Source: Branchipolynoe longqiensis | Lineage: Eukaryota; Annelida; Polychaeta; Phyllodocida; Polynoidae | DNA: 64,000 nucleotides | Assembly (NCBI GenBank): GCA_030323885.1 | Contig: CM059193.1 | Coordinates: 58,176,042 to 58,240,041 of the forward strand | Direction: 5' to 3' | Shown: positions 10,978-20,725 of the stretch, piece after piece | Position numbering within the stretch: position 1 is the stretch's first letter | Layout of the letters: each line of letters opens with the position of its first letter | The notes under the pieces: model-generated | Database searches by the model: none | Told to the model about the DNA's origin: nothing | What the model saw: the letters and a program-made list of their open reading frames with translations, nothing else | Position numbers and translations under genes: made by a program

Positions 10978-12347
10978 GTCTCCCTGCCTGCCTGCCTGCC
11001 ATCACCTAGGTCTACCTGCCTACCTGCCTGCCTGCCTGCCATCACCTAGGTCTGCCTGCCTGCCTGCCATCACCTAGGTCTGCCTGCCTGCCATCACCTA
11101 GGTCTGCCTGCCTGCCATCACCTAGGTCTGCCTGCCTGCCATCACCTAGGTCTGCCTGCCTGCCGTCACCTAGGTCTGCCTGCCTGCCATCACCTAGGTC
11201 TGCCTGCCTGCCTGCCATCACCTAGGTCTGCCTGCCTGCCATCACCTAGGTCTGCCGGCCTGCCTGCCATCACCTAGGTCTGCCTGCCTGCCTGCCATCA
11301 CCTAGGTCTGCTTGCTGGTCACCCATGTCACCCACATCACCCATGTCACCCACGTCAGCCAGCCATGGCACCCTAGGCCCGCCTGCCTGCCTGCCATCAC
11401 CTAGGTCTGCCTGCCTGCCATCACCTAGGTCTGCCTGCCTGCCTCACCTAGCTGCTGCCTGCCATCACCTAGGTCTGCCTGCCTGCCATCACCTAGGTCT
11501 GCCTGCCTGCCATCACCTAGGTCTGCCTGCCTGCCTGCCTGCCATCACCTAGGTCTGCCTGCCTGCCATCACCTAGGTCTGCCTGCCTGCCTGCCATCAC
11601 CTAGGTCTGCCTGCCTGCCTGCCATCACCTAGGTCTGCCTGCCTGCCATCACCTAGGTCTGCCTGCCTGCCATCACCTAGGAGGGCCCCGGCTGACCTAG
11701 GTCTGCCTGCCTGCCTGCCTGCCATCACCTAGGTCTGCCTGCCTGCCTGCCATCACCTAGGTCTGCCTGCCTGCCTGCCATCACCTAGGTCTGCCTGCCT
11801 GCCATCACCTAGGTCTGCCGGCCTGCCTGCCATCACCTAGGTCTGCCTGCCTGCCTGCCATCACCTAGGTCTGCTTGCTGGTCACCCATGTCACCCACAT
11901 CACCCATGTCACCCACGTCAGCCAGCCATGGCACCCTAGGCCCGCCTGCCTGCCTGCCATCACCTAGGTCTGCCTGCCTGCCATCACCTAGGTCTGCCTG
12001 CCTGCCTGCCTGCCATCACCTAGGTCTGCCTGCCTGCCATCACCTAGGTCTGCCTGCCTGCCTGCCATCACCTAGGTCTGCCTGCCTGCCATCACCTAGG
12101 TCTGCCTGCCTGCCTGCCATCACCTAGGTCTGCCTGCCTGCCTGCCATCACCTAGGTCTGCCTGCCTGCCATCACCTAGGTCTGCCTGCCTGCCTGCCTG
12201 CCATCACCTAGGAGGGCCCCGGCTGACCTAGGTCTGCCTGCCTGCCTGCCTGCCATCACCTAGGTCTGCCTGCCTGCCTGCCATCACCTAGGTCTGCCTG
12301 CCTGCCTGCCATCACCTAGGTCTGCCTGCCTGCCATCACCCAGCCCC
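10978..12347. repeat. CCTAGGTCTGCC(TGCC)n satellite with higher-order structure
   Basis: About 50 units of CCTAGGTCTGCCTGCCTGCC-ATCA, 24 bp with length variation by one or two extra TGCC blocks. A distinct spacer (GGTCACCCATGTCACCCACA ... CAGCCAGCCATGGCACC) occurs at 11317 and 11879, 562 bp apart, and GGAGGGCCCCGGCTGACC at 11682 and 12211. This shows duplication of a ~0.55 kb block. Located within unit 1 of the LTR-like pair. Confidence 0.85.
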
Positions 12348-12890
12348 CAGGACTTCGCTGCCTGCCATCACCCAGCCCTGAGGACTTCGCTGCCCCCCCT
12401 GCTCGACCCTCCTTGGACCTCCTCACCGGATCTCGCCAAGGAGCGGGCCTCCTTTTTTTTTGGCCGCCCGCTCCCTGTCGACGCAGCCCCCGGACACTCG
12501 CCGCCCCCAGAGGGAACCTCACCCCTGACGCGGTGCGCCCTCTCTGCCCTCCACCCTACTGCCCCGCCTCGCCCCCTCGGGCGTGCCTCGAGCCCTCTCC
12601 TACTCTTTGGTGGAGGGCTCCTCGGCACCCCCTCACTGAACCTCCCCAGACATTGACACTCTTCCTTGCAATATTGACTCTGCCTGTACATTCCTCTTGT
12701 CCTACCTTCCCCCTGGCTCCTCCTGAGCTCTTATCATTGCTTTGCTCCTCCCGAGCCTGTTATTCTCTTCCCCTGTATACTCCTTGCTCCTCCCGAGCCT
12801 GTTATATCTTCCTCTGTATACTCTGCCTGTTGAGGCGTCAATAAACGCCTTTCTTTCCACCCCCGCCTTCCTCTCTTCCTTTTCGTGCAT

Positions 12891-13516
12891 CGGTCGTAAT
12901 GCGTAGCATTACGCTTGATGCGAGGAGAGGAAGAGACCCTCCCCCACCCCGGGCTGTCGCGCTGCTTCTCACCTCACCCGACGCCGCAGCTCCCTCCCCC
13001 CGCCCCCGGGTCGCGCAGCATTCGCGCCTCACCCGACGCCCGCTGCTCACCCCCACTCACCCTCCCCCGGGCCGGCAGCATTCACACCTCACCTGCTGTC
13101 GCCCGTCCCGTCTCCCTCCCTTATAAGGTCGCCCGCCGGCCTCCCTCAGGCACTCGCCCTCCTGCCGCCTTCCAGCTCTCTTCCCTTTTTTCACCACCCA
13201 CCCACCCAACTCTTTCTCTTATGTCTTTCTCTTTCAGCGGTGGAGGGCTCCTCGGCACCCCCTCACTGAACCTCCCCAGACATTGACACTCTTCCTTGCA
13301 ATATTGACTCTGCCTGTACATTCCTCTTGTCCTACCTTCCCCCTGGCTCCTCCTGAGCTCTTATCATTGCTTTGCTCCTCCCGAGCCTGTTATTCTCTTC
13401 CCCTGTATACTCCTTGCTCCTCCCGAGCCTGTTATATCTTCCTCTGTATACTCTGCCTGTTGAGGCGTCAATAAACGCCTTTCTTTCCACCCCCGCCTTC
13501 CTCTCTTCCTTTTCGC
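12891..13516 (+). repeat. short LTR-like unit (unit 2)
   Basis: 626 bp with a 5' hairpin (CGTAATG-5-CATTACG), GC-rich promoter-like segment, TATA-like box, and an AATAAA signal 40 bp from the end. Where unit 1 carries 2.1 kb of arrays, unit 2 has about 40 bp ending TCTTTCTCTTTCAG, which resembles a 3' splice site. Confidence 0.55.
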
Positions 13517-13612
13517 GCTTCAACCTGGACCGAGCGTGTTAGCTTGGTGGCATCTGCATAGTTTGCGTCCTCGAACTCGCCACACTCCTTCCGCAGCCTC
13601 CACCAATCTGAA

Positions 13613-14429
13613 TCAACAATGGAATAGTTTGTGGCAGCAAAGAGCCTTAGCTGCATCCACATCCCTCACTCGAGCTATACTTCTGAACTCATCCAGCCTA
13701 CTTAGGCTGTCGCATATTACATTATCCCTAGTGTTAATGTAGACTGACTGCACATCAAAATTATGATGGATCGAGCTCCAGAATACTTTGCGTAACCACG
13801 CCATTGTTGTCTTGTTTCTGCTTCTTCCCGAATTTAAGGCTGCCCTAACCTGCATGTTGTCAGTGACGAAAATGACTGCCTTATTTTTCCACAGGTGTCC
13901 CCATTTGCGTACCCTTGCAAGTATTGGCCACAGCTCCAGCACATTGATCTTGTCCGTGTTACAACCGGCGTCTTTTGCTCCCTCAAAATGATGGCCTAGC
14001 CAGGTTTTCAAAACGTTCGCACCCCCTGCATGGAATGCTCCTGCGAGCCAGTCACTGCCATGCATAGCCCCGAACCCAAATAAAGACGCGTCACTGTATA
14101 CAGATATGCATGGTAGGTGTATTTGAATGATTTTTGCTTTGCCGTTAAACTCAGTGGCAAAATCCAGCCACCATCGCAAGTCCAGCCTGAATTCTCCGTT
14201 TAGCCTCACTTTATGATCCCTACTGCGCACGGAAGCGATTAGGTCGTACACCCTGCGTGAAAAGGTACGACTCCTGCAAATTACTTTACAACAGTGTGCT
14301 AGGACCCCCGTGAGGCTCTCTAGCTCGCATTTTGTTGCTTTTCTGCGCCGCAGGAAGAGCCTTAGCTGTTCCTGTAATTTTGCTAGTTTATCAGGGGGAA
14401 GTTTTAGTTCCATTTTGACCGAGTCTACC
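13613..14429 (-). pseudogene. RNase H domain of the Ngaro-like element
   Basis: Continues the reverse transcriptase after a one-base frameshift near 14435. The start reads IEVDSVKMELKLPPDKLAKL, then the connection region typical of DIRS/Ngaro polymerases (CELESLTGVLAHCCKVI, SRRVYDLI). RNase H motifs: YSDASLFGFGA (first Asp), NVLELWPIL (Glu), FVTDNMQVRAAL (second Asp), DNVICDSLSRLDE (last Asp). It degrades RNA of the RNA:DNA hybrid. The frame ends in a stop at 13613-13615 just before the recombinase start region. Confidence 0.82.
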
Positions 14430-15611
14430 TCAATTCCTAAGAAAACGTGCTATCTGTTTTGGATATACCAGCTTTTTTAAGCTAACGTGGAAGCCGATCC
14501 GGCGCAGGATCCCCACCAGTAGCAGCTGAGCCTCCCTGCATTCTATCTCTGTCCTAGCGACGACACAAAAATCGTCTAAGTAATTAACGCACTCTCGGTG
14601 CCCCTCGCATACCATGCACCTAACTATAAAATCGCTAATTTTCTAAAATACATAGGGGCTACTGCTAAGCCCCATACATAGGCGGTTGTCTCGCAAAAAG
14701 ACCGTTTTCCCCGCAAATTCCCATGCTAGGCCCTGACGCTCTCTGCAACCCGGGTGAATGCTGACCGCCCGATATGCATTACTAATATCCGCGGTGGCGC
14801 AATAATCCCCCTCCGGCAACATCTCAGTTACGGACGCCACCGAGTTATAGCTAAAGTTTGCGCGACAACCTTCCGTGCTCTCATTTACACACTTCCCCGA
14901 TGGGCTCGAACAGTCTACAATAGCATGGAAATCGTCGTCACCCTTTGGGACACTACCTAGAGCATGTATACATATACAGGGTTTGTCAACAATCGTCAAT
15001 AGTTCTTCATCAATTTCACGTTGTAACCTGCCCGACATGGCCACACCTATCTCACCTTTAGTGATGGAACCATAATTTTGCTTACGATAAGAGCTGTCAC
15101 ATTCACTATCAATTACTCTGAAACCAAAACAAACCCCATGGAGAATATAGTTCCAATCTGGATCCACATCCCCGCGGCAGAAGCATTCAGCATATACACG
15201 ACATGGTTTTATTTGAGCACGAACACCACCGATCATATAGGTACAATTACAACAACCGTTTATGTAATCTTCAAAAACGTCTATGACACGTTCGCACCGA
15301 GTATGCGCACCATCACAGTTGATGGCCAACAAAGTACATATCAAACCCAACCCGTCCTTAGAAGGGTCACGTCCCACCACGCGCAACCAGTCCTCGTTAC
15401 TTTCCTTTAGTTGCGGGTGACTGATGCCAAAGCGCCCCGAGGTGCGAGCACCCGGGCCACCGTCACTAGGCCGCATTTCGCGCGCCCCCACATTGTTGCT
15501 TGCTCTGCGTTGGGCAGCCTCCGTCATGAGGTCCCTGCCAATTTCAAACTTACCGTCATCACAGTGCCCCCCCGCCCCCCGCAGGGGGTTTGTGGGGCGA
15601 TTCCCCCCCAA
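14430..15611 (-). pseudogene. reverse transcriptase of the Ngaro-like element
   Basis: Minus-strand frame with palm motifs in order: a basic/linker N-terminus, FHAIVDCSSPSGKCVN, TADISNAYRAVSIHPG (motif A, catalytic Asp), RLCMGLSSSPYVF (motif B), VNYLDDFCVVA (motif C, catalytic YLDD at about 14571-14582), GFHVSLKKLVYP and ARFL (motifs D/E). A single in-frame TAG at 14643-14645 interrupts between motifs B and C, and a one-base shift near 14435 separates it from RNase H. These motif spellings are characteristic of DIRS/Ngaro-type polymerases rather than LINE or Gypsy. Confidence 0.85.
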
Positions 15612-16774
15612 CGGTCAGGCGAAGACTGTAAATGCTCGGTGTGTGTGTGGAAGCTTTTCCCCGCGCTAATCCCCGCCTCAGAAGTCGCCGTTAGACCGGT
15701 GCCGCGGCCGACACCCCAACCGCTGTCATCACACACCTCGGCCGGGATGCGGGCCTTGTCTGTATTGGTAGCAACTTGACGTGGACCGCTCTCCCTTATG
15801 AGATCGCTCTCCACACTCGCCAACCGTCGCCCGCAGCTCTCCAAAGGTTCAAGTCAATACTTTTTGTTTGGACAAGCGTCCACTACGTGATTTTTGCTTT
15901 TGCACGACAAACAATGATGGTCCCACTCGCACTTTTCCCGAACGCAGCCGTCTTTATTGTAATTATGGCCAAAGCACACCCCTTTCACCTTGTTCACGCC
16001 GCACCATACAGTCTCAGTATGAGGTTTTGCCCTGCCGCTCCGGCTTTTGTTGGTTGCTGTTTTATGCGAGCGTGAATTATCCATATTGAAGTGCAAAAGT
16101 GACAGACCGTTGTCTCCCATTTTGAACACCCTAACTCCCTTCTCTTTTCGCGCACTGCCGCATCATAGCCCCTGTAGGCTTCGTCAGTGTAATTGTTTGT
16201 GGTAGAGTGCATCGTCATGTATGCTAGATGTCCCATGTAGCCCTTGAGTTCCTCAACATCCATATTCGCCTTGGTTGATCCCTTGATGCCCCACAACAAA
16301 CCAGCGTACAACAACTCGTTAAACGTTAGTCATCTCACGTTCTTTTTCCCTTTGGTGTAATGAGCAAGGGAGAACTTACTTTTCTTTTTCTTCCTACGTC
16401 TCCTACGATCCCGGCTGCTTTCCCTGTCGTCATCCGATTCCGATGAATCCGTGGATGACGAGGATGACGGTGACGAGTCGGGTGGGCTGCTGTCCGAATC
16501 GCTACTCGTCACGTCCTTCCGCTTTCTTGGTTTTCCTTCCTTCTTCTTTGTCTTTTTACCCTTTGACGACTTTGCTGCCGTCCGCATTACCCGTTCCTCC
16601 GCCGCGATTTCCTTTTCCAATGCGGCCTTCAGCTCGGCTTTTGTGCGTGAAAGTACTTGTGCTTCCAACAGGCTCCTCAACTCTAATTCCTCGCCATCCG
16701 GCTCCACTTTGATCGGCGCTTTTTTAACGACAGGATGGCTTGCCTCACCCATGTCCGACAAGGACAGTTTCAGC
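15612..16774 (-). pseudogene. gag-like region, C-terminal part, of the Ngaro-like element
   Basis: Reading on the minus strand from 16774: acidic and coiled region (LELRSLLEAQVLSRTKAELK), lysine-rich tract, serine-aspartate-rich stretch and basic RRRRRKKKKSK, then a TGA at 16330-16332, then in the same frame LYAGLLWGIKGS and MGHLAYMTMHSTTNNYTDEAY. A frameshift near 16130 leads to a frame with GVCFGHNYNKDGCVREKC and a CCHC knuckle (CLSCKSKNHVVDAC, C-x2-C-x4-H-x4-C). The remaining 15612-15844 looks like linker. This is nucleic-acid-binding Gag architecture known in YR retroelements. Confidence 0.72.
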
Positions 16775-16776
16775 AT

Positions 16777-18498
16777 CCCAGATAGCACACAGCCGTCGGC
16801 CCGACGTCGGCTATTGGTCGGTCCGTCGGCCCGACGGTGGTGATCCGACGTTGGGAATCAATCCCTTTCCACTTTTGAGCCACCGTCGGGCCACCGTCGG
16901 GCCGCCGGTGGTGTTCCGACGTTGGGAATCAATCCCTTTCCACTTTTGATTCACCGTCGGGCCATCGTCGGCCCGACGGCGGTGTTTCCGACGTTAGGGT
17001 TCAACTTTTGATCCATCGGGGCACCGTCGGGCCTCCGTCGGCCCGACAGTGGTGGGCCGCCGTAGGTTTGCATTCAATTTCCACTCTTGGTATACCGTCG
17101 GGCCATCGTCGGCCCGACGGTGGTGTTTCCGACCTTAGGTTTCAATCCTTTTCCACTTGTGAGCCACCGTCGGGCCACCGTCGGCCCGACGGTGGTGTTC
17201 CGACGTTAGGGTTCAATCCCTTTCGACATTTGATTCACCGTCGGGCCATCGTCGGCCCGACGGTGGTGGGCCGCCGCAGGTTTGCATTCATTTTCCACGT
17301 CTGGTCCACCGTCGAGCCACCGTCGAGCCGACGTGGTGGGCAGCGCCTGCGCAGTTCTTTAAATTTGCTTTCCGGCTCGAGTCGCCCGCGGAACACGTGC
17401 GATTGCTGATCAGTGTTCTTTTTCTACCAATAACTCCAGAAATACCAGGAATTTTAAGGAATCATTTACCAGGTTTGTTTATTAATATGTTTAGATTATT
17501 TTGTAAAAGTTTTGTAATTTATTACGCAGTATTAATGGAATTATTCGTGTTAATACGATTTGAATTATCCGATATGGTTTGTTTACTTCGAATCCCGCTC
17601 GAGTAGCCAGCACAACACGTGCGATTGTTGATCAGTGTTCTTTTTCTACCAGTAACTCCAGAAATCCCAGGAATTTTAAGGAATCATTTACCAGGTTTGT
17701 TTATTAATATGTTTAGATTATTTTGTAAAAGTTTTGTAATTTATTACGCAGTATTAATGGAATTATTCGTGTTAATACGATTTGAATTATCCGATATGGT
17801 TTGTTTACTTCGAATCCCGCTCGAGTAGCCAGCACAACACGTGCGATTGTTGATCAGTGTTCTTTTTCTACCAGTAACTCCAGAAATCCCAGGAATTTTA
17901 AGGAATCATTTACCAGGTTTGTTTATTAATATGTTTAGATTATTTTGTAAAAGTTTTGTAATTTATTACGCAGTATTAATGGAATTATTCGTGTTAATAC
18001 GATTTGAATTACCCTGAACGGAATCTTGTTTTTTTTCCGAGAAGACACTGTCACTATAGTGTCAATACGTACAGACTATATTAAATTTATATGGTATGGG
18101 ATCTCGACGGCGTTTGTCGCCGTCGCCCCGACGGCGGCAGCCGCCGTCGGGGCGACGGTGGACGGTTGGACAAAACAACGTCGGCCCGACGGCTTTTGTC
18201 GCCGTCGCCGTCGCCCCGACGGCGGCAGCCGCCGTCGAGTCGACGGTGGACGGTTGGACAAAACAACGTCGGCCCGACGGCTTTTGTCGCCGTTGGGCCG
18301 CCGGCGGCAGCCGCCGTCGCCCCGACGCCGTCGGGGCGACGGCGGCTGCCGCCGGCGGCCCAACGGTGGCAGCCGCCGTCGCCCCGACGGCGGGAGGTTG
18401 GACAAAACAACGTCGGCCCGACGGCGTTTTCCACCGTCGGGCCGCCGGAGCGGCCGCCGTCGGGCCGCCGTCGGGCCGACGACTGTGTGCTGTCTGGG
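16777..18498. mobile_element. foldback (long-TIR) DNA element inserted in gag
   Basis: Ends are inverted: CCCAGATAGCACACAG at 16777 and CTGTGTGCTGTCTGGG ending 18498. Both arms (16790-17340 and 18110-18490) are built from reiterated palindromic motifs such as CCGTCGGGCCGACGG. The core has three tandem ~222-bp units. Flanking AT at 16775-16776 and 18499-18500 may be a 2-bp target duplication. No transposase is present, so it is non-autonomous. The 2-bp AT duplication would fit ISL2EU-type elements, but this is a weak inference. Confidence 0.75.
17397..18015. repeat. 222-bp tandem repeat, about 2.8 units, core of the foldback element
   Basis: GTGCGATTGYTGATCAGTG recurs at 17397, 17619 and 17841. 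Units two and three are nearly identical; the first has a few substitutions. Each is AT-rich and open for about 69 codons, but the ORFs are simply repeated copies without a recognisable product. Confidence 0.85.
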
Positions 18499-18500
18499 AT

Positions 18501-18665
18501 ACTATCTGCTGTACCCTCGTCCGTACTCTCCGCACCTAACTGATGTTCCTTTGCTGGCTCCGTCTTCACTGTCCTATGGCCAGCCTTAGCCTTAACCACC
18601 TTGCATTTGCTTCCGCGTGGCGGGTCATGTTCGTCCCCACACGCCTGGCAAATATGCAGTCCCAT
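18501..18665 (-). pseudogene. gag-like N-terminal part with zinc-finger motif
   Basis: Likely start ATG at 18663-18665 gives MGLHICQACGDEHDPPRGSK..., a C-x2-C-x3/4-H-x5-C metal-binding motif (CQACGDEHDPPRGSKC) common at the N-terminus of DIRS/Ngaro gag proteins. The frame runs to 18499 where the foldback element interrupts it; the other half resumes at 16774 in a compatible frame. Confidence 0.7.
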
Positions 18666-18744
18666 AAGAGTGCTCTGCGGCGACCGTCGTATCACCCTCT
18701 TTAATAACGCGAGGGGAGCTTGCACTACAGCACGTCTGCTCACA

Positions 18745-18956
18745 GTCAAATTTCCGGCCGAAAGGATCCTTGATAGCGACCACGCCGGCCGAAGTCAGCT
18801 CACCCGAGCCCGGGAACCTGATTGGTTGCTGTCGCGAGGCACGGGCCACCCAGCCGGGTGAGTCAAGGAGGCACAGCGCGCACCAGCCATACACTGGCAG
18901 GTGATAATAAGCCCTGCAGCCTAAATAATATGGGCATAACTCGTTATACAATACAT
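18745..18956 (-). repeat. split direct repeat A1 of the Ngaro-like element
   Basis: About 211 bp matching 9029-9239 in the same orientation with few differences (shared GTCAAATTTCCGGCCGAAAG at one end, ACTCGTTATACAATACAT at the other). It forms the 5' end of the element on the minus strand, about 80 bp before the likely gag start codon. Confidence 0.85.
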
Positions 18957-19102
18957 AAAATATACTTTTCCAGCCCTCACTTCCCCCCCCCCCCCCTCAC
19001 ACACACACACATGCTCCCAAGTAGTACGTATCAACACTTAAAAACGTTTTAAGTATCAACATTCTGTTGTTTAATTTCATCTATAAACAAAATGCTGTGG
19101 TT

Positions 19103-19581
19103 CGGTGTTGCGGTTTCCGCGGCACACCAGTTTGCCAGGGACACATCCATTCAAATGCATTGTCAATGGCCGTGAGCAAATCTTCATACAGAAAAAGTCA
19201 AATATCTCTTAAATTACACCACCTAGAAACAAATCGCTTGGTACACATAAAAAACATGTTTACCAAAAAGACTATATTACATTGATAAGGTTGGGGTTCT
19301 GGATTTCTATTAGTTTTGAATAAAACTAATGTTTTGCACTGCGCGTACCGTCAAACTCAAGGCATTGTCAATGGTCGTGAGCAATGTTCATACAGAAAAA
19401 GTGAAATATCTCTAAAACCACACCACCTAGAAACAAATCGTTTGGTACACATATAGAAAACATCTTTACCAAAAACATTATATTAAATTTATAAGGTTAA
19501 TGATGATGCTGTTCAATTTTGACGCATGCACAGAAGTGATGTGTCCCTGGCAAACTGGTGTGCCACGGAAACTGCAACACC
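19103..19581. mobile_element. TIR element (GGTGTTGCGGTTTCC family) carrying two R190 units
   Basis: Terminal inverted repeats of about 45 bp, left CGGTGTTGCGGTTTCCGCGG with CCAGTTTGCCAGGGACACA, right the inverse. Two tandem R190 units lie inside. Sister copies at 39339-39818 and 58546-59036 in receptor introns. No transposase. Confidence 0.75.
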
Positions 19582-19799
19582 AGTTATAGTGCCCACACTG
19601 GCCGCTATGTGCCGTCTGAGTGAACCCACTTTGCAATGACTACATGGGGTTTGATTGATTGGTGGTTTCTTTACGCCGTGTCGGCAGCATAGGCCACATT
19701 CACGGCGGACCACAGTGGAGACCTCTGTGTAAACAAATACCAGGGGAACAAGGCGACAAAATGCATAAGCATATTCAACGCTGAAAGGAGAGGGACAAC

Positions 19800-20115
19800 C
19801 AGCCATGTTTGAACTTGTCTGAGCCTGTTTGAACTTGCAGGAAATGGATTTTCCTCTTCTTGTTTTTGTGAGAACTCAGTGTCAGCCAATCAGAGCTGTT
19901 CTTTTCGATTGCAAATGGCAGTGGCCATTTGCAATGGAAAAGAACAGCTCTGATTGGCTGAGACCGTTTCCATTTCCTGCAAATTCAAACATGCTCAGAC
20001 AAGTTCAAACGTGGCTGGTTGTCCCTCTCCTTTCAGCGCTGAATATGCTTATGGTTTTTCCTCCGTTGCTTGCTGTGGACCCTTCTCGACAAATGCTGTA
20101 GAAACTGTATCCTGG
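19800..20115. repeat. repeat with a near-perfect hairpin around CAGCCAATCAGAGC
   Basis: 19893-19972 is an inverted repeat: CAGCCAATCAGAGCTGTTCT on the left arm and its complement on the right, with loop around GCAGTGGCC. Related sequence at 30840-30910 and 52430-52690. The arms contain CCAAT motifs. Flanking motifs (TTTCAGCGCTGAATATGCTTATGG) link it to the 21547-22468 family. Confidence 0.6.
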
Positions 20116-20435
20116 TCCCCTGGTCTTTGTTACAACCAGAGTAGCCTGGTCCCATGGCCTGTGTTTCAACAGAGGTTGCCACTGTGCTTGAGGCACACAG
20201 ACGGCACCTCGCGCAAAACATAGCAACTGGAACCCGACTACAACAAGAGCGGCCACAATGGGTACTGGAACCCGACTATAGAAACTATTGCAGCATTTTA
20301 GTTTTACCAAAGACCCTATAACACTAAGACAGCTCACTCAGCCTGTACTGTGTAATCAGAGAACAGCCAGTGCACCAGGTGGTGGGTTTGATCATTTTGA
20401 TAGCATTGGAGTGTCAGAAGAAACCCTACTGTCGC

Positions 20436-20725
20436 TTGGTAGGTGTGTGATGGGGGCTTAGGGAAGTGGTGGGGGTGTATGTATGTGTGTGTTGGTGGTA
20501 TAGGTCTCTGGTGGGTGGGTGTGCTGGGGGTATAAGGGTGTTGTTTGTGTGGTGGGGGTGTAGGTGTGTGTGCTGAGGGTGTTGGTGTGTGGTGGGAGTG
20601 TAGGTCTGTGGTGGGTGCTGTGGTGGGGGTTTAGGGATATGGTGATGGTATAGGCATGTGGAGAGGGGGTTTAGGTGTCTGTGGTGGAGGTTTAGGGCTG
20701 TGTACGTGTGTGGTGGGGGTTTAGG
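20436..20725. repeat. GT/GGGGTGTAGG low-complexity tract
   Basis: Irregular repeats of TGTGTGGTGGGGGTNTAGG over ~290 bp. ORFs across it are compositional artefacts. Confidence 0.7.

Larger units (their letters stand above)
10213..13516 (+). mobile_element. 3.3 kb insertion: two tandem LTR-like units in the recombinase gene
   Basis: Unit 1 (10213-12886) and unit 2 (12891-13516) share their first ~290 bp (GGTCGTAATGCGTAGCATTA onward) and last ~280 bp (GGTGGAGGGCTCCTCGGCAC ... CTTCCTTTTCG). Each has a TATA-like CTTATAAGG (10442, 13121) and a polyadenylation-like CAATAAACGCC (12839, 13469). Unit 1 differs by a 2.1 kb interior containing two tandem arrays. The insert is flanked by GCTT at 10209-10212 and 13517-13520, and the units are separated by GCAT at 12887-12890. 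The class (solo/tandem LTR or another Pol II retroelement) is inferred; no gag, pol or primer-binding site is seen between the units. Confidence 0.6.
8914..18956 (-). mobile_element. Ngaro-type tyrosine-recombinase retrotransposon with nested insertions
   Basis: Read on the minus strand the order is repeat A1 (18956-18745), gag with zinc fingers, reverse transcriptase, RNase H, tyrosine recombinase, repeat B1 (9320-9238), A2 (9239-9029), B2 (8992-8914). A1-ORFs-B1-A2-B2 is the split-direct-repeat layout known for Ngaro/PAT-like YR retrotransposons, which integrate by a tyrosine recombinase and make no target duplication. About 10.0 kb now spans a core near 5.0 kb, because a 1722-bp foldback element and a 3304-bp LTR-like pair sit inside it. 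At least two nonsense codons (16330-16332, 14643-14645) and two frameshifts (near 16130 and 14435) make it defective. The family call rests on domain order, motifs and repeat layout; the clade within YR elements was not tested by phylogeny. Confidence 0.85.

Noticed and set aside
10237..11049. Long GC-rich ORFs on both strands
   Set aside because: They run through a 54-bp minisatellite and CTGCC satellite where several frames are open at once; there is no conserved domain.
10978..12347. CRISPR-like repeat array
   Set aside because: Regular units without unique spacers in eukaryotic DNA; it is a satellite with slippage variants.
14754..15779. Plus-strand ORFs opposite the reverse transcriptase and gag
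   Set aside because: They are antisense shadows; all recognisable RT, RNase H and zinc-knuckle motifs are on the minus strand.
18026..18749. Overlapping ORFs rich in Arg/Gly/Pro on both strands
   Set aside because: They are produced by the palindromic CGTCGGGCCGACG arms of the foldback element. Only 18501-18665 has gag support.
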